A DNA stretch of 64,000 nt from Novosphingobium sp. (GCA_016719755.1 JADJYM010000015.1:434001-498000); one strand, 5' to 3'; shown: positions 9,165 through 20,440, counted from the stretch's first letter. A program made the numbers and translations. The notes: generated by a model from the sequence alone, not told the origin.

Positions 9165-9211
9165 TGTTCCCCCCGGGGAGCCGCTTGATGCGGACTCGCC
9201 CGGGCGGAACA
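9165..9211. terminator. Hairpin between convergent kinase-like gene and gltA
   Basis: A 13-base stem with one mismatch (arms 9165-9177 and 9199-9211, TGTTCC...GGAACA outer pairs) and a 21-base loop, in the 119-bp gap between convergent genes. There is no clear T-tract on either side, so it may be a bidirectional barrier rather than a classical intrinsic terminator. Confidence 0.45.
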
Positions 9212-9222
9212 TCTCCGATTGC

Positions 9223-10503
9223 TCAGCGCTCGTCGATCGACACGTAATCGCGGTGGGTCGGTCCGGTGTAGAGCTGGCGCGGGCGCCCGATCTTCTGGTT
9301 GGGATCAGAGATCATCTCGTTCCACTGCGCCACCCAGCCGACGGTGCGGGCAAGCGCGAACAGAACGGTGAACATGGTGGTCGGGAAGCCGATCGCCGAC
9401 AGGATGATGCCCGAGTAGAAGTCGACGTTCGGGAACAGCTTCTTCTCGATGAAGTAGGGATCGCTCAGCGCGAGCTCTTCCAGACGCAGCGCGGTTTCGA
9501 ACAGGGGATCATCAACCTTCAGCGCGTCGAACACTTCACGCACGGTTGACTGCATGACAGTCGCGCGCGGGTCGTAGTTCTTGTAGACGCGGTGACCGAA
9601 GCCCATCAGGCGGAACGGATCGTTCTTGTCCTTGGCGCGCGCGATGTACTCAGGGATCTTGTCGGGCGTGCCGATTTCCTTGAGCATATTGAGCGCGGCC
9701 TCGTTGGCGCCGCCGTGGGCCGGGCCCCACAGGCAGGCGATGCCCGCCGCGATGCAGGCGAACGGGTTGGCGCCAGAGGAACCGGCAAGCCGCACGGTCG
9801 ACGTCGAGGCGTTCTGCTCGTGGTCGGCATGCAGGATGAAGATGCGGTCCATCGCGCGTTCGACTGCCGGGTGCACCTCGTACTTCTCGGCCGGAACGCC
9901 AAAGGTCATACGCAGGAAGTTTCCGGTATAGCTCAGCGAATTGTCCGGATAGACGAACGGCTGACCGACCGAATACTTGTAAGCCATCGCCGCGATTGTC
10001 GGCATCTTGGCGATCAGGCGGTGGCTGCTGATCTTGCGGTGCACCGGATCGGAGATATCGGTGCTGTCATGGTAGAACGCCGAAAGCGCGCCGACTACGC
10101 CGCACATGATCGCCATCGGGTGCGCATCGCGGCGGAAGCCGCGATAGAAGGTGGCCAGCTGCTCATGCAGCATGGTGTGGCGGGTGATCGTGGTTTCGAA
10201 TGCGGCCAGCTCGGCCTTGCTCGGCAGTTCGCCGTTAAGCAGCAGGTAGGAGACTTCCATGAACGAGGAATGCTCGGCCAGCTGGCCGATAGGGTAGCCG
10301 CGGTGCAGCAGCACGCCCTCATCGCCATCGATATAGGTCAGCGCGCTTTCGCAGCTGGCAGTGGAAGTGAAGCCGGGGTCGAAGGTAAACATCCCTGTCT
10401 GGCCGTAGAGCTTGCGGATATCGACCACGTCCGGGCCAACGCTGCCCGAAAGGACCGGATAGTCGAATTCACCGTTGCCGGTGTTCAGTTTAACGTCGCC
10501 CAC
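9223..10503 (-). CDS. gltA: Citrate synthase (type II)
   Basis: Condenses oxaloacetate and acetyl-CoA at the entry of the TCA cycle. The 426 residues match hexameric type II bacterial citrate synthases. Visible are the beta-stranded N-terminal domain, the active-site His region [12 protein letters not shown], the [12 protein letters not shown] segment, [15 protein letters not shown] and the late catalytic Asp region (NVDFYSG). The start is GTG 10503, supported by a strong AGGAGG at 10511-10516, which overlaps the gltX stop codon. Twelve bases separate gltX and gltA, so they form one operon and gltA translation may be coupled. Confidence 0.95.
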   Translation of the reverse strand: MGDVKLNTGNGEFDYPVLSGSVGPDVVDIRKLYGQTGMFTFDPGFTSTASCESALTYIDGDEGVLLHRGYPIGQLAEHSSFMEVSYLLLNGELPSKAELAAFETTITRHTMLHEQLATFYRGFRRDAHPMAIMCGVVGALSAFYHDSTDISDPVHRKISSHRLIAKMPTIAAMAYKYSVGQPFVYPDNSLSYTGNFLRMTFGVPAEKYEVHPAVERAMDRIFILHADHEQNASTSTVRLAGSSGANPFACIAAGIACLWGPAHGGANEAALNMLKEIGTPDKIPEYIARAKDKNDPFRLMGFGHRVYKNYDPRATVMQSTVREVFDALKVDDPLFETALRLEELALSDPYFIEKKLFPNVDFYSGIILSAIGFPTTMFTVLFALARTVGWVAQWNEMISDPNQKIGRPRQLYTGPTHRDYVSIDER

Positions 10504-10515
10504 CTGTCTACCTCC

Positions 10516-11970
10516 TCAAATCTGCTCTGCCGCAGCTGCCTGTTCGGCAATCCGCGCCAAACTCTCGTCCCGTCCAAGCAGGACAAGAACATCGAAAATA
10601 CCCGGGGAAGTGGTTTGCCCGGTTAGCGCAGCCCTAAGGGGTTGCGCAAGCTTGCCGAGGCCAAGCCCCAACTCTCCCGCCATGGCCTTTAGCTCGGCTT
10701 CCAGCGCCTCGGCGCTCCAGTCAGCCGATCCGCCCAGACGCCTCTGCACCTGCGCGAGCAGGCCGCGCGCATCGTCTGTCAGCAGTGCTTCGGCCTTGGC
10801 GTCCACTGCCAGCGGACGTTGCGCGAACAGGAAGGCTGCGCCACCGGCCAGTTCGTTCAGGTCCTTGGCCCGGACTTTCAGGAACGGCATGGCCTGTTCG
10901 AGCAAGGTGGAGTCGCCAGCGCCTTCGATGCGGGTAGCCACGAGGGCAGCAAGCCGCGCATCCTCCGCTTCGCGCAGGTAGTGACCGTTGAGATTCTGCA
11001 GCTTGGCAAGGTCGAAGCGCGAGGGGCTCTTCCCGACATGGCCGATGTCGAACCATTCGACTGCCTGGTCGCGGGCGATGATTTCGTCATCGCCATGGCC
11101 CCAGCCGAGCCGCAGCAGATAGTTGAACAGCGCCTCGGGCAGAATTCCCAGTTCATCCCGATAGGAATCGACCCCCAGCGCGCCGTGGCGCTTGGACAGC
11201 TTGGCGCCGTCCGCGCCGTGGATCAGCGGGACGTGGGCATAGACCGGATCGGCCCAGCCACCCTCGATCGCGTGCATCGCGCGGATGATCACCAGCTGGC
11301 GGAACGCGTTGTTGAGATGATCATCGCCCCGGATCACATGGGTTACGCCCATGTCGTGATCGTCCACCACCACGGCAAGCATATAGGTCGGCGTGCCGTC
11401 CGAACGCAGCAGGACAAAGTCGTCCAGTTCGGCATTGGCAACGGTTACCTGGCCCTGGACCTGGTCCTCGATCACCGTTTCGCCTTCACGCGGAGCCTTG
11501 ATCCGCACGACGTAGGGCTGGCCTTCCGGCCAGGTGGAGGAATCGGCATCGCGCCATTCGCTCTCGATCCGGAAAGGGCGGCGCTCGGCCTGCGCCTTTT
11601 CGCGCCGGGCCGTCAGTTCTTCCGGGGTCAGATAACAGCGATAGGCATGGCCCGCCTGCAGCAACTGGTGGGCTACCTGGGCATGCCGATCGGAGCGCGA
11701 GAACTGGAACACCGCTGGCTCGTCGCCTGCCAGGCCAAGCCATTCCAGCCCGTCGAAAATCGCGCCGATCGCAGCCTCGGTCGAGCGGGCCCGGTCGGTA
11801 TCCTCGATCCTTAGCAGATACTTGCCGCCATGGTGGCGGGCATAGAGCCAGTTGAACAGCGCGGTTCGCGCGCCGCCGATATGGAGGAAACCGGTTGGCG
11901 AGGGGGCGAAGCGGGTGACGACGCCGCGGCCCTCGGCCACTGCCCCGTTGCCTGCGCTTGCGCTTGCCAT
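10516..11970 (-). CDS. gltX: Glutamyl-tRNA synthetase
   Basis: A class I aminoacyl-tRNA synthetase of 484 residues charging tRNA-Glu. The HIGH-type signature is in [20 protein letters not shown] near residue 23, and the KMSKS-type loop is [12 protein letters not shown] 11970 starts a protein of normal length; the frame remains open further upstream, but that part runs antisense through comEC and has no family similarity. The divergent comEC starts only 28 bases away, so the promoter of each gene must lie partly inside the other. gltA follows downstream. Confidence 0.94.
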   Translation of the reverse strand: MASASAGNGAVAEGRGVVTRFAPSPTGFLHIGGARTALFNWLYARHHGGKYLLRIEDTDRARSTEAAIGAIFDGLEWLGLAGDEPAVFQFSRSDRHAQVAHQLLQAGHAYRCYLTPEELTARREKAQAERRPFRIESEWRDADSSTWPEGQPYVVRIKAPREGETVIEDQVQGQVTVANAELDDFVLLRSDGTPTYMLAVVVDDHDMGVTHVIRGDDHLNNAFRQLVIIRAMHAIEGGWADPVYAHVPLIHGADGAKLSKRHGALGVDSYRDELGILPEALFNYLLRLGWGHGDDEIIARDQAVEWFDIGHVGKSPSRFDLAKLQNLNGHYLREAEDARLAALVATRIEGAGDSTLLEQAMPFLKVRAKDLNELAGGAAFLFAQRPLAVDAKAEALLTDDARGLLAQVQRRLGGSADWSAEALEAELKAMAGELGLGLGKLAQPLRAALTGQTTSPGIFDVLVLLGRDESLARIAEQAAAAEQI

Positions 11971-11998
11971 TGCCCGTTCCTTCCTGTCTTGTCGCGCC

Positions 11999-14227
11999 AT
12001 GGCCAGCGTGGTCCCGCCCGACGTGCCGATCGATAGCCCAGCGCCGCTGGGCGCTGCACTGCAACATGGCCATTGGCGCAAGCGCGCGGACTTGTCCAGC
12101 GGCCTTGCAAGCGTAGAACATTTCCTCGAAACGGCAGGCTTCGACCGGGCCCCGTGGCTGGTTGCCGCCTTCGCTAGCGGGATCGCTGCCTGGTTCGCGC
12201 TTCCCGACCCCGGTGATTGGCTGGCCCTGATGGCCGTGGGAATCGCAATCGCCATTACTGCACTTGCCCTGATGAGGCGGGAAGGGCGGTATCCATACCT
12301 GCGCCAGGCGCTTGTTTTCGTATCTCTGGCGGTGACGGCAGGATGCGGCGTCGCCTGGAGCAAGTCGGCGCTGGTCGGTACGGGCGGAATCGCCAGGCCG
12401 CTGGTCACGACACTCGAAGGGCGCCTGCTTGAGCGTGACGAGCAGCCGGCCCAGCACCGCGTGCGCCTGCTTCTGGCGACCCGCGAACCGGGGACGGGCC
12501 GGGCTATCAGGGTGCGGGTCAATCTCGATTTGGACGGCGACAGGCCGGAACTGGCCGAGGGAGCAGTGCTGCGCATGCGGGTACGCCTTGTCCCGCCCGC
12601 ACCACCGATGCTGCCGGGCGGCTATGACTTCGCCCGCGCCGCATGGTTCCAGGGGATTGCCGCCACGGGCAGTGTTCTCGGCAAGGTCGAAGTGCGCGAA
12701 GCGGGGGACGGTGGTGGCTGGCTGGCACAGGCCCAGCGGCGCCTCTCCCAGCACGTGCGCTCCAGGCTTGACGGTTCGCCCGGGACGATCGCTGCCGCGT
12801 TCGCGAGCGGCGACCGCGGCGCGATTGCGGAGGCCGACGAGGAAGCGATGCGCAATTCCGGTCTGACCCACCTGCTTTCGATCAGCGGGCTGCACGTCAG
12901 CGCAGTAATCGCTGCGGCCTATTTTCTGGCAATGAAGCTGCTGGCGGCTTGGCCGTGGCTCGCCCTGCGCGTCCGCGTGCCATTGCTGGCGGCAAGTTGC
13001 GGTGCGTTGACCGGGATCGGCTACACCTTGCTGACCGGCGCCGAGGTGCCCACGATTCGTTCGTGTGTTGCGGCTTTGCTGGTGCTGGGTGCCATGGCGA
13101 TCGGCCGCGAACCGCTGAGCCTGCGAATGGTGGCCGTGGCGGCGCTGATCGTGCTTCTGCTGTGGCCCGAAGCCCTGGCCGGGCCGAGCTTTCAGATGAG
13201 CTTTGCCGCGGTCATTGCGATCGTGGCGTTGCACGGGGCGGGGCCGCTGCGCCGCTTCACTGCGCCGCGCGAGGAGCCATGGTGGGCGAAAGGATTGCGG
13301 CAGACTGGGATGCTGCTGCTGACAGGCATCGTGATCGAACTGGCCCTGATGCCGATCGGCTTGTTCCACTTCCACCGCGCCGGGGTCTATGGCGCCCTCG
13401 CGAACGTCATCGCGATCCCGCTTACCACTTTCATCTCCATGCCGCTTATCGCCCTGGCATTGCTGGCCGACATTGCCGGAGCCGGTGCGCCGTTCTGGTG
13501 GCTGGCGGGCCTCTCGCTCGAAGGGCTGCTCGCCCTGGCGCACTGGACGGCGGCCATGCCGGGCGCTGTAACGAGCCTGCCGTCGATGGGGCGTGGAGCT
13601 TTCGCGCTGTTCATAGCCGGAGGGCTGTGGCTGGCGCTGTGGCAGGGCAGGGTGCGGCTGTGGGGGCTGGCACCGGCCGCGCTCGGGCTCGCGCTGCTGG
13701 GCGGTGTGCGGGCGCCCGACGTGCTGGTTTCCGGGGATGGGCGCCATGTCGGCATAACCGGTGCGGGCAAGGAACTGCTCGTTCTGCGTGAGACCCGCTC
13801 AAGCTTCGCGCGTGACAACCTGACCGAACTGGCCGGGATGGCGGGCGAGACCCGGGCTCTCGCCGACTGGCCGAACGCGCGCTGCAATGCCGACTTCTGC
13901 GCGGTGTCGCTTGAGCGCGGCGGTCGGACGTGGCGTTTCCTGATCGCGCGTGGCAAGGATCTGGTTGAGGAACGGGCGCTGGCTGCGGCTTGCGAACGGG
14001 TCGATGTGGTCATCGCCGAACGCCGTCTGCCGGGTTCGTGCCGGCCTCGCTGGATCAAGGCCGACCGGGCGATGCTGGCCCGGACCGGCGGACTGTCATT
14101 CGACCTTGCCGATCAGACTGTCCGGACCGTGGCCCAGGAGCAGGGCGCACATGGCTGGTGGCGCCCCGCTGTCCGGTCACCCCGCCGCGAAGACAACGCC
14201 GCAAGGGTGCCGCCCGACCCTCAGTGA
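11999..14227 (+). CDS. comEC: ComEC/Rec2-type DNA-uptake channel protein
   Basis: A 742-residue inner-membrane protein of the competence ComEC family, which moves single-stranded DNA across the membrane. After a short N-terminal tail come membrane segments, an OB-like DUF4131 region (about residues 130-220), and the Competence domain beginning with [14 protein letters not shown] and holding many helices. The C-terminal region keeps the beta-lactamase-like layout but shows no HxHxDH metal motif. That pattern is common in alphaproteobacterial ComEC and suggests the nuclease-like domain is inactive here. ATG 11999 is chosen because upstream in-frame sequence overlaps gltX. It converges with lexA with a 7-base overlap. 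Confidence 0.85.
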   Translation: MASVVPPDVPIDSPAPLGAALQHGHWRKRADLSSGLASVEHFLETAGFDRAPWLVAAFASGIAAWFALPDPGDWLALMAVGIAIAITALALMRREGRYPYLRQALVFVSLAVTAGCGVAWSKSALVGTGGIARPLVTTLEGRLLERDEQPAQHRVRLLLATREPGTGRAIRVRVNLDLDGDRPELAEGAVLRMRVRLVPPAPPMLPGGYDFARAAWFQGIAATGSVLGKVEVREAGDGGGWLAQAQRRLSQHVRSRLDGSPGTIAAAFASGDRGAIAEADEEAMRNSGLTHLLSISGLHVSAVIAAAYFLAMKLLAAWPWLALRVRVPLLAASCGALTGIGYTLLTGAEVPTIRSCVAALLVLGAMAIGREPLSLRMVAVAALIVLLLWPEALAGPSFQMSFAAVIAIVALHGAGPLRRFTAPREEPWWAKGLRQTGMLLLTGIVIELALMPIGLFHFHRAGVYGALANVIAIPLTTFISMPLIALALLADIAGAGAPFWWLAGLSLEGLLALAHWTAAMPGAVTSLPSMGRGAFALFIAGGLWLALWQGRVRLWGLAPAALGLALLGGVRAPDVLVSGDGRHVGITGAGKELLVLRETRSSFARDNLTELAGMAGETRALADWPNARCNADFCAVSLERGGRTWRFLIARGKDLVEERALAAACERVDVVIAERRLPGSCRPRWIKADRAMLARTGGLSFDLADQTVRTVAQEQGAHGWWRPAVRSPRREDNAARVPPDPQ

Positions 14228-14916
14228 TAGCGGCGCAGCAGCCCCGCAAGCTTGCCCTGAACCACCACTTCGCGCGGATCGTAGATCTGCGGTTCGTAGG
14301 CGGAGTTGGCAGGATCGAGGCGAACCCGCCCGTTCTCGCGGCGCAGGTACTTGAGAGTTGCTTCCTCGCCCCGGACCAGCGCGACAACGATCTCCCCGTC
14401 GCGCGCACTGTCGGTGCGGCGGATCAGGGCGTAATCGCCGTCGAGAATCCCGGCCTCGATCATCGAATCGCCGGAAACCTCGAGCGCGTAGTGTTCGCCC
14501 GCGCCGAGCAGCGCGGCGGGGACGGGCAGGGTGGCCGAGGTTTCCAGCGCCTCGATCGGCACGCCCGCGGCAATCCGGCCGTGAAGCGGAATTTCGATCA
14601 CGTCGTTTGCCGGAGCAGGCTTCGCCTCGGGCGGGCGGATCACAGCGGCGGCAGCAGCGTTGGCATTGGCGGCAGCCAGCGGCGGCGCCTTGCTGTTCAC
14701 GTCCTCCGGCTGACGCAGGACTTCGAGCGCGCGCGCACGGTTGGGCAGGCGGCGGATGAAGCCACGTTCCTCCAGCGCGGAGATCAGGCGATGGACGCCC
14801 GACTTCGACTTAAGATCCAGCGCCTCCTTCATTTCCTCGAACGAGGGGGAAACGCCAGTCTCTTCCAGGCGTGCCTGGATAAAGCGGATCAGTTCGTGCT
14901 GCTTGCGGGTCAGCAT
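14221..14916 (-). CDS. lexA: LexA repressor
   Basis: SOS-response repressor, 231 residues. The N-terminal winged helix begins [13 protein letters not shown]. The self-cleavage site is Ala-Gly in [11 protein letters not shown]. The catalytic Ser lies in [11 protein letters not shown] and the Lys in [10 protein letters not shown] low-complexity Ala-rich linker separates DNA-binding and protease domains and makes it longer than the E. coli protein. ATG 14916 is preferred because GGAG at 14929-14932 is ideally spaced for it; ATG 14922 and GTG 14925 are too close. Two GTTC-N7-GTTC boxes lie just upstream, which fits autoregulation. Confidence 0.95.
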   Translation of the reverse strand: MLTRKQHELIRFIQARLEETGVSPSFEEMKEALDLKSKSGVHRLISALEERGFIRRLPNRARALEVLRQPEDVNSKAPPLAAANANAAAAAVIRPPEAKPAPANDVIEIPLHGRIAAGVPIEALETSATLPVPAALLGAGEHYALEVSGDSMIEAGILDGDYALIRRTDSARDGEIVVALVRGEEATLKYLRRENGRVRLDPANSAYEPQIYDPREVVVQGKLAGLLRRYH

Positions 14917-14949
14917 GCGCATCACTCCGTGGGAGCGGGCAGGGTCAAT

Positions 14950-14982
14950 GTTCCTGCGCCGTTCAGTGAACGAATACGGAAC
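14950..14982. promoter_or_regulatory. Two inverted alphaproteobacterial SOS (LexA) boxes
   Basis: GTTC-N7-GTTC at 14950-14964 on the plus strand and, three bases on, GAAC-N7-GAAC at 14968-14982, which is the same motif on the minus strand. The direct-repeat GTTC-N7-GTTC is the known LexA operator of Alphaproteobacteria. The pair lies 34-66 bases upstream of the lexA ATG in the 90-bp lexA/moeA gap, where it could cover the lexA promoter. Confidence 0.85.
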
Positions 14983-15006
14983 AATTAAGCAACTTCCCGA
15001 ATCGCG

Positions 15007-16209
15007 TCAAGCAATTCCGCCATTTTCGAGCAAATAGACGGTCACAGCCTCGCCTCTGGTAATTGCGGGCGCGTTCGCGGCGCGGTCGATCAGGCAATTG
15101 CTGGCGGCAAGTGCGGCGAGGGCGCCGCTATCCTGGTTGGTGCGGGGCGTTACCCGTTCCCCGTCCCATGCCGCGCGCAGAAACTCGCGCCGGGTCCCAC
15201 CTGCGGGCAGATCATCAGCCGCAACCGCGCGGATCGACCGGGGCAGCGGTGCGCCCGATCCTGACAGGGTGCGCAGCAACGGGAGGAGGAACAGATAGGC
15301 GGTGACATGGCTGGAGACCGGATTGCCGGGCAGGCCGATGGCGAGTTGCCGTCCCTTGCGGGCAACCAGCACCGGTTTGCCCGGCTTGACCGCCACTTTC
15401 CAGAAATCGAGTTCGGCACCCCAGGCCGCGAGCGCCGGGCGGATCAGATCGTGGTCGCCCACCGAAGCGCCCCCGGTGGTCACCACGACATCCGCGCCTT
15501 CGGCCCGCTCGAGCGCCTCGGTCAAGGCGTCAAGCCGGTCTGGAACCGGGCCGATCCGCTCGACCGTGCAGGGCAGGGCGGCCTCGATCTGCGCGGCGAT
15601 CATCGCGCCGTTGCTGGCGGGGATCTGATGGGCCCCGCAGGCGGCGGGATCGGCGGAGAGTTCATCACCGCTGTCGATTACAACCACGCGCGGCCTGCGG
15701 CGGACCGCGACATGACTGTGCCCCGCGCCCAGCGCGAGAGCGATCTGGGCGGGGCCGAGCCGCCGGCCGGCATCCAGCAGGGATACGCCCCGTTCGAAAT
15801 CGCGGCCCGTGCGGCGGATGTGCCTACCGGGCGGTTGTGGCGGGGTGCCGGTCAGCACCAGCGATTCGCCATCGCGCGCGGTGTCTTCCTGCAGCAGCAC
15901 CATGTCGGCGCCAGCGGGCATCAGTGCGCCGGTGGCGATTCGCACGGCTTTGCCCGGCAAGACTTCACCCGCGAAGGGATGGCCGCAGGCGCTTTCCCCG
16001 ATCACCCGCCACGGACCCGGCAGGTCCGCAGCGCGCACGGCATAGCCGTCCATCGCGGACAGGTCGGCGGGGGGCTGGGTGCGCCGGGCGACGAGCGGTT
16101 CGGCAAGATAGCGGCCCAAAGCCTCGGCCACCGGCACGCGCTCTAGCGGCAGCGGCACGGCCAGCGCGAGCAGTCGGGCCTGGGCTTCATCGAGGGGCAG
16201 CAGCGCCAT
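15007..16209 (-). CDS. moeA: Molybdopterin molybdenumtransferase MoeA
   Basis: Inserts molybdate into adenylated molybdopterin in the last step of Mo-cofactor synthesis. The 400-residue length is normal. Seen are SAMDGYAVRA, the IATGALMPAGAD segment, the central TTGGASVGDHD substrate motif and GLPGNPVSS, all hallmarks of the MoeA/gephyrin family. Its ATG shares one base with the moaC stop (TGATG), so moaC and moeA are translationally coupled. Confidence 0.93.
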   Translation of the reverse strand: MALLPLDEAQARLLALAVPLPLERVPVAEALGRYLAEPLVARRTQPPADLSAMDGYAVRAADLPGPWRVIGESACGHPFAGEVLPGKAVRIATGALMPAGADMVLLQEDTARDGESLVLTGTPPQPPGRHIRRTGRDFERGVSLLDAGRRLGPAQIALALGAGHSHVAVRRRPRVVVIDSGDELSADPAACGAHQIPASNGAMIAAQIEAALPCTVERIGPVPDRLDALTEALERAEGADVVVTTGGASVGDHDLIRPALAAWGAELDFWKVAVKPGKPVLVARKGRQLAIGLPGNPVSSHVTAYLFLLPLLRTLSGSGAPLPRSIRAVAADDLPAGGTRREFLRAAWDGERVTPRTNQDSGALAALAASNCLIDRAANAPAITRGEAVTVYLLENGGIA

Positions 16210-16682
16210 CAGGCGCCGGCCTTCCAGTCACCCGACTTGCCGCCGCGCTTCTCGATCAGCCGCACGCCCTCGATCGTCATCCCCTTGTCGATCGCCTTGG
16301 CCATGTCATAGACCGTCAGCAGCGCCACCGAGACTGCGGTGAGCGCTTCCATTTCCACTCCGGTGCGCCCGGTGAGCGCGGCGGTGGCCGTGGCCCGCAC
16401 CGCGCCCGCTTCCACCGTGAAGTCCAGCGTTACCGCGTCGAGTGCGAGGGGATGGCACAGCGGGATCAGCTCGGCGGTTTTCTTGGCGGCCATGATCCCC
16501 GCGATCCGGGCAGCGGCGAGGACGTCGCCCTTGGGCACGGCGCCATCGCGGATCGCTTCGAGCGCGGCCGCCGACATCCGGATCCGGCCCTCGGCAATCG
16601 CCACCCGCTGCGTCTGGGCCTTGCCGCCGACATCGACCATCCGCGCCTTGCCCTGCGAATCGAGATGGGTGAGCTTGTTCAT
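16209..16682 (-). CDS. moaC: Cyclic pyranopterin monophosphate synthase MoaC
   Basis: Works with MoaA in the first step of molybdenum-cofactor synthesis, converting the cyclic GTP intermediate to cyclic pyranopterin monophosphate. Starting at ATG 16682 gives 157 residues, the family size, with the classic N-terminus [18 protein letters not shown] and the active-site [12 protein letters not shown] segment. The frame continues upstream without family similarity. A 132-bp gap separates it from trpC. Confidence 0.93.
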   Translation of the reverse strand: MNKLTHLDSQGKARMVDVGGKAQTQRVAIAEGRIRMSAAALEAIRDGAVPKGDVLAAARIAGIMAAKKTAELIPLCHPLALDAVTLDFTVEAGAVRATATAALTGRTGVEMEALTAVSVALLTVYDMAKAIDKGMTIEGVRLIEKRGGKSGDWKAGA

Positions 16683-16814
16683 CTTGAGCCCCTGTGGCGG
16701 AGGGGGGGACGGTGTCCGGGAAGGGCGCGGCAGGCAGCAGGGCAACGGGCTGGCGGGTCAGGTCCATAGCCGCTGCATGACAGAATTGCACACGGTAGGA
16801 CAGTCTGCCGCTCC

Positions 16815-17600
16815 TCAGCCTTCCAGCAGAGCCCGCGTCGCGGCGGCGACATCGGCCTGGCGCATCAGGCTTTCGCCGACCAGGAAGGTTCGCGCGCCGC
16901 AGGCGGAAAGGCGGATCAGATCGGCGTGGCTATTGATCCCGCTTTCGCTGACCAGCAGCGTGCCTTCCGGCGCCAGCGGAGCGAGCCGCTCGGTCGTGCC
17001 GATGTCGGTGACGAAGCGCTTGAGATCGCGGTTGTTGACCCCGATCAGGCGGCTGGTGAGGCGCGCCGCGCGCTCCATTTCCGCCTCGTTGTGGACTTCG
17101 ACCAGCACGTCCATGCCGCGTTCGCGCGCGGCGGCCTCGATCTCGGCCATCGCGCCGTCGTCCAGCGCGGCGACGATGATCAGGATCGCGTCGGCGCCGA
17201 TCGCGCGGGCCTCGGCCACCTGCCAGGGATCGACCATGAAGTCCTTGCGCAGCACCGGCAGGGCGCAGGCCGCGCGGGCGGCGACAAGGTAGTCCTCATG
17301 CCCCTGGAAATAGGGCGCGTCGGTCAGCACGGAAAGGCAGGCCGCGCCGCCCGCTTCGTAAGCGGCGGCGTGGGCCGGGGGATCGAAATCGGGCCGGATC
17401 AGACCCTTGGAAGGGCTGGCCTTCTTGATTTCGGCAATCAGGGCAAAGCCGTTCGCGGCACGGGTGCGAAGCGCCGCCTCGAACCCGCGCGGCGGCGTCT
17501 GTTCGGCGGCGCGGGCGTCAAGCTGGGCCAGGCTGGCGAGCGGCTTGCGCGCGGCGACTTCGAGGCGCTTGGTGTCGCAGATTTCGGTGAGCTTATCCAT
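16815..17600 (-). CDS. trpC: Indole-3-glycerol-phosphate synthase
   Basis: Ring closure of CdRP to indole-3-glycerol phosphate in tryptophan synthesis. A 261-residue TIM barrel with the N-terminal [11 protein letters not shown] helix, the [12 protein letters not shown] catalytic segment, [11 protein letters not shown], the VEVHNEAE strand, IGVNNRDL and SESGI near the phosphate site. It is monofunctional (no TrpF fusion). It follows trpD after 64 bases that contain a short dispersed palindrome. Confidence 0.95.
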   Translation of the reverse strand: MDKLTEICDTKRLEVAARKPLASLAQLDARAAEQTPPRGFEAALRTRAANGFALIAEIKKASPSKGLIRPDFDPPAHAAAYEAGGAACLSVLTDAPYFQGHEDYLVAARAACALPVLRKDFMVDPWQVAEARAIGADAILIIVAALDDGAMAEIEAAARERGMDVLVEVHNEAEMERAARLTSRLIGVNNRDLKRFVTDIGTTERLAPLAPEGTLLVSESGINSHADLIRLSACGARTFLVGESLMRQADVAAATRALLEG

Positions 17601-17634
17601 CTGGGTCCCTTACCCGTTGCCAGCTTCCCCCTAG

Positions 17635-17651
17635 CCGTTCGACACGAACGG
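17635..17651. repeat. Short palindrome, part of a dispersed sphingomonad-type repeat
   Basis: CCGTTCG-aca-CGAACGG lies between trpD and trpC. It is the outer end of the longer palindromic elements at 20441-20514 and 41904-41932, with the inner part missing, so it looks like a deletion remnant. Confidence 0.55.
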
Positions 17652-17664
17652 AAACTGGGCGGAA

Positions 17665-18630
17665 TTACGAAGTCGTCTCGATCCAGCAGTCCAGCAGTGC
17701 CTTGGCGAGGCCCTTGTCGAGCGCTTCGGCCGCTTCCTCGACGCCTTCCAGCCAGTCGTCCACCTGCTCTGCCACCAGCAGCGCGGCGGCTGAATTGAGC
17801 AGGACGGCATCGCGGTAGGCCCCGCCTTCGCCGTCCAGCAGGCGGCGCAGCGCGGCGGCGTTGAACTCGGCATCGCCGCCGCGAATGTCGTCCAGCGGGT
17901 GCGGGGCCAGCCCTGCGCGGTCCGGGGTGATTTCGCTGCCGATCCCGGTCAGGCCGATGCTGGCCATATAGCTGGTCCCGGCGATCGACAGTTCATCCAG
18001 CCCTTCGGCGCCCGAAACGATCAGCGCCGCCTCGGTATCGAGCAGGTTCATCGCGTCACGGTAGAGGGCGATCAGCGAGGGGTGCGAGACGCCCACCAGC
18101 TGGCGGCGCACGCTGGCCGGGTTGGCGAGCGGGCCGCACAGGTTGAAGATCGTCCGCCGCCCCAGCGCCTTGCGGATCGGCCCGATCCGGGCGAGCGCGG
18201 GATGGTGCGCCTGGGCGAACAGGAACGCGATGCCAAGGTCGGGCAGGGTCTGCTCGGCCAGATCGGAAGCACGGGCAAGGTTAAGCCCCAGCGCCTCCAG
18301 TGTATCGGCGCCTCCGGCCTTGCTCGATGCGGCGCGGTTGCCGTGCTTGGCCACCGGCACGTCGCAGGCGGCAACCACCAGCGCAACGGCGGTCGACACG
18401 TTGAGGCTGTGCTGCCCGTCGCCGCCGGTACCGCAGACGTCGATGGCGCCTGCTGGCGCGGTAATGCACTTCATCCGCGCCCGCATCGCGCGGACCGCGC
18501 CGGCCAGTTCCTGCGCGGTTTCGCCGCGATCGGCCATCTCGACCAGGGTGGCGGCGATCTGCTCGTCGTCCATCGCGCCGTCGAGCATCCGGCCGAACAG
18601 GGCCTCGGATTCGTCCATCCGCAGGGTCAT
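17665..18630 (-). CDS. trpD: Anthranilate phosphoribosyltransferase
   Basis: Transfers phosphoribose from PRPP to anthranilate in tryptophan synthesis. The 321 residues carry the PRPP-binding DVCGTGGDG motif, the [12 protein letters not shown] segment and [16 protein letters not shown]. The start ATG overlaps the trpG stop (ATGA), indicating translational coupling of the two. Confidence 0.95.
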   Translation of the reverse strand: MTLRMDESEALFGRMLDGAMDDEQIAATLVEMADRGETAQELAGAVRAMRARMKCITAPAGAIDVCGTGGDGQHSLNVSTAVALVVAACDVPVAKHGNRAASSKAGGADTLEALGLNLARASDLAEQTLPDLGIAFLFAQAHHPALARIGPIRKALGRRTIFNLCGPLANPASVRRQLVGVSHPSLIALYRDAMNLLDTEAALIVSGAEGLDELSIAGTSYMASIGLTGIGSEITPDRAGLAPHPLDDIRGGDAEFNAAALRRLLDGEGGAYRDAVLLNSAAALLVAEQVDDWLEGVEEAAEALDKGLAKALLDCWIETTS

Positions 18631-19217
18631 GCGATCTCGCGCGCCTCGATCCCGCAGATTCGCAGGAAGTTGGCCAGCATGGCGTGGCCGTGCTGGGTGG
18701 CGATGGATTCGGGATGGAACTGGACGCCGTGGATCGGCAGCTCCCGGTGGCGGAAGCCCATCACGTGGCCGTCATCAGACGTGCAGTTGACCACCAGCCC
18801 TTCGGGTACGTCATCGACGATCAGCGAGTGATAGCGCGTGGCAAGGAACGGCGAGGGCAGACCGGCGAACAGGCCGGTGCCATCGTGGGTCACGGTCGAG
18901 GTCTTGCCGTGCATCAGGCCGCCGCGCACCACCTTGCCGCCGAAATACTGGCCGATCGACTGGTGGCCCAGGCACACGCCAAGCAGCGGCAGCTTCGCGT
19001 CCGCACAGGCGCCAACCAGGTCGAGACTGATTCCCGCCTCGTTCGGAGTGCAAGGGCCGGGCGAGATCAGGAAGCCCCTGGCTCCGCTCGACACGGCCTG
19101 TCCGGCAGAGATCGCATCGTTGCGCACGACCTCCACTTCGGCGCCCAGTTCCATCAGGTAATGGACCAGGTTCCAGGTGAAACTGTCGTAATTGTCGATG
19201 ACGAGGATGTCGGGCAT
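18627..19217 (-). CDS. trpG: Anthranilate synthase component II (glutamine amidotransferase)
   Basis: Provides ammonia from glutamine to TrpE. The 196 residues form a class I amidotransferase: [14 protein letters not shown] at the start, the nucleophile Cys in [12 protein letters not shown], and the His-Glu pair in [11 protein letters not shown] 19217 gives the family N-terminus; the longer open frame upstream is not conserved in appearance. The stop overlaps the trpD start. Confidence 0.95.
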   Translation of the reverse strand: MPDILVIDNYDSFTWNLVHYLMELGAEVEVVRNDAISAGQAVSSGARGFLISPGPCTPNEAGISLDLVGACADAKLPLLGVCLGHQSIGQYFGGKVVRGGLMHGKTSTVTHDGTGLFAGLPSPFLATRYHSLIVDDVPEGLVVNCTSDDGHVMGFRHRELPIHGVQFHPESIATQHGHAMLANFLRICGIEAREIA

Positions 19218-19309
19218 GGCCGGCTCCATAGGCGGGTGCAGCGGGTTTTGCCAGACCCGCGAATTTGCCCGTCGTGAGCCGGGCATCCTTCCGTCACCCG
19301 GTTCCCGCG

Positions 19310-20392
19310 TCAGGGGGCCTTGGACCGCAGCAGCCGCGCCAGGTCCTTCTTCCAGAACTTCGCCCAGGTGTGGGTGCTGTGGCCCTTGGTGTCCCTGGTC
19401 GCGGGCAGCAGGATGAATTTCGCCTGCTTCATCCGCTTCGCATGGCGCTGCGCCAGGCCGAGCTCGGGCGGGTTGATGAAATCGTCGGCCGAATTGACCC
19501 ACAGCACCGGCACGGTAACCGCCTTGAGCTTCGGTTCAGGGTTGTAATCGCGCGAGCTGTCGAGCTGATAGATCTGGTCATTGGCATCGAGGCTGCCCTT
19601 GACCGCCGCGGCATAGGCGCCGGCCAGGTATTTCTCAGCCTTCTCGCGGGTCGGGTGCTGGTCTTGCAGCGCCACCGGATTGCCGCCCGCGATCATCGAG
19701 AGATAGCGCGCGGTGCGCAGCCCGCTTTCAGGCGGGGAGGCATAGTTGCCGCCATTCCACAGCGGATCGGCCTTGATCGCGTCGATCGACATCTGCCGCC
19801 ACATCCGGTTGCGCCCGGCAATCTCCATCGTGTTGCAGGCAAACGGCGCGAGCCGGCGGGCGACGCCGGGGTATTCGGTGCCCCACACAAAGGCGTGCAT
19901 GCAGCCCATTGAGGTGCCGAGAATCAGCTCCAGCCGGTCCACCCCCAGCCCTTCGGCCAGCATCCGCTTCTGCGCCGCGACCATGTCGGCATAGGCATAG
20001 CGGGGGAAGGCCATTTTCATCCCGTCGCTGGGTTTGGAGCTTTTGCCGTGGCCGATGTTGTCGGGCAGGATCACGTAATACTTCGTGATATCGAGCGGCT
20101 GCCCCTTGCCGAACAGTTCGTCGGCAAACTGCGGGCGGAAGAACTGCCAGCCCGATCCGCCCGTGCCGTGCAGCACCATCACCGCGTTGTCGATTCTTCC
20201 GTCCGGCCCCTTGCGCGGCGTGCCCAGCGTGGTGACGTGGAGCCGCAGATCCATCGTTTCGCCAGTGGAAAAGCGGAAGTCCTTCAGCGTCACGTCGCGT
20301 TCGGCGGAACGCTTCTGCCAGTCTTCGGCGTGGGACGGGGCGGACAGCAGGGCTGCGAGCGGGGCCGCAAGGGCGAGGATCAGTTTGCGCAT
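19310..20392 (-). CDS. Secreted alpha/beta hydrolase of the homoserine O-acetyltransferase (MetX-like) fold
   Basis: About 360 residues with a clear signal peptide ([22 protein letters not shown], cut near residue 22), so periplasmic. The nucleophile elbow is GTSMGCM, the acid Asp lies in [11 protein letters not shown] and the His in TKGHSTH. The fold and the [11 protein letters not shown] lid region resemble the MetX/hydrolase family, but MetX itself is cytosolic, so acyl transfer to homoserine is unlikely. The substrate is unknown. ATG 20392 is preferred to GTG 20398. It sits inside the trp run between trpE and trpG, separated from both by non-overlapping gaps. Confidence 0.75.
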   Translation of the reverse strand: MRKLILALAAPLAALLSAPSHAEDWQKRSAERDVTLKDFRFSTGETMDLRLHVTTLGTPRKGPDGRIDNAVMVLHGTGGSGWQFFRPQFADELFGKGQPLDITKYYVILPDNIGHGKSSKPSDGMKMAFPRYAYADMVAAQKRMLAEGLGVDRLELILGTSMGCMHAFVWGTEYPGVARRLAPFACNTMEIAGRNRMWRQMSIDAIKADPLWNGGNYASPPESGLRTARYLSMIAGGNPVALQDQHPTREKAEKYLAGAYAAAVKGSLDANDQIYQLDSSRDYNPEPKLKAVTVPVLWVNSADDFINPPELGLAQRHAKRMKQAKFILLPATRDTKGHSTHTWAKFWKKDLARLLRSKAP

Positions 20393-20440
20393 GGCCACAC
20401 GATAGCGGCCCTATCGCAAAAGGTAATCCTTCCCCTTCGT

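Noticed and set aside
11971-12576. N-terminal extension of gltX by about 200 codons
   Set aside because: The extra part runs antisense through comEC and has no similarity to synthetases; ATG 11970 gives the normal length.
19310-20392. metX (homoserine O-acetyltransferase)
   Set aside because: The fold matches, but the signal peptide places the protein in the periplasm, where the methionine pathway step does not occur.
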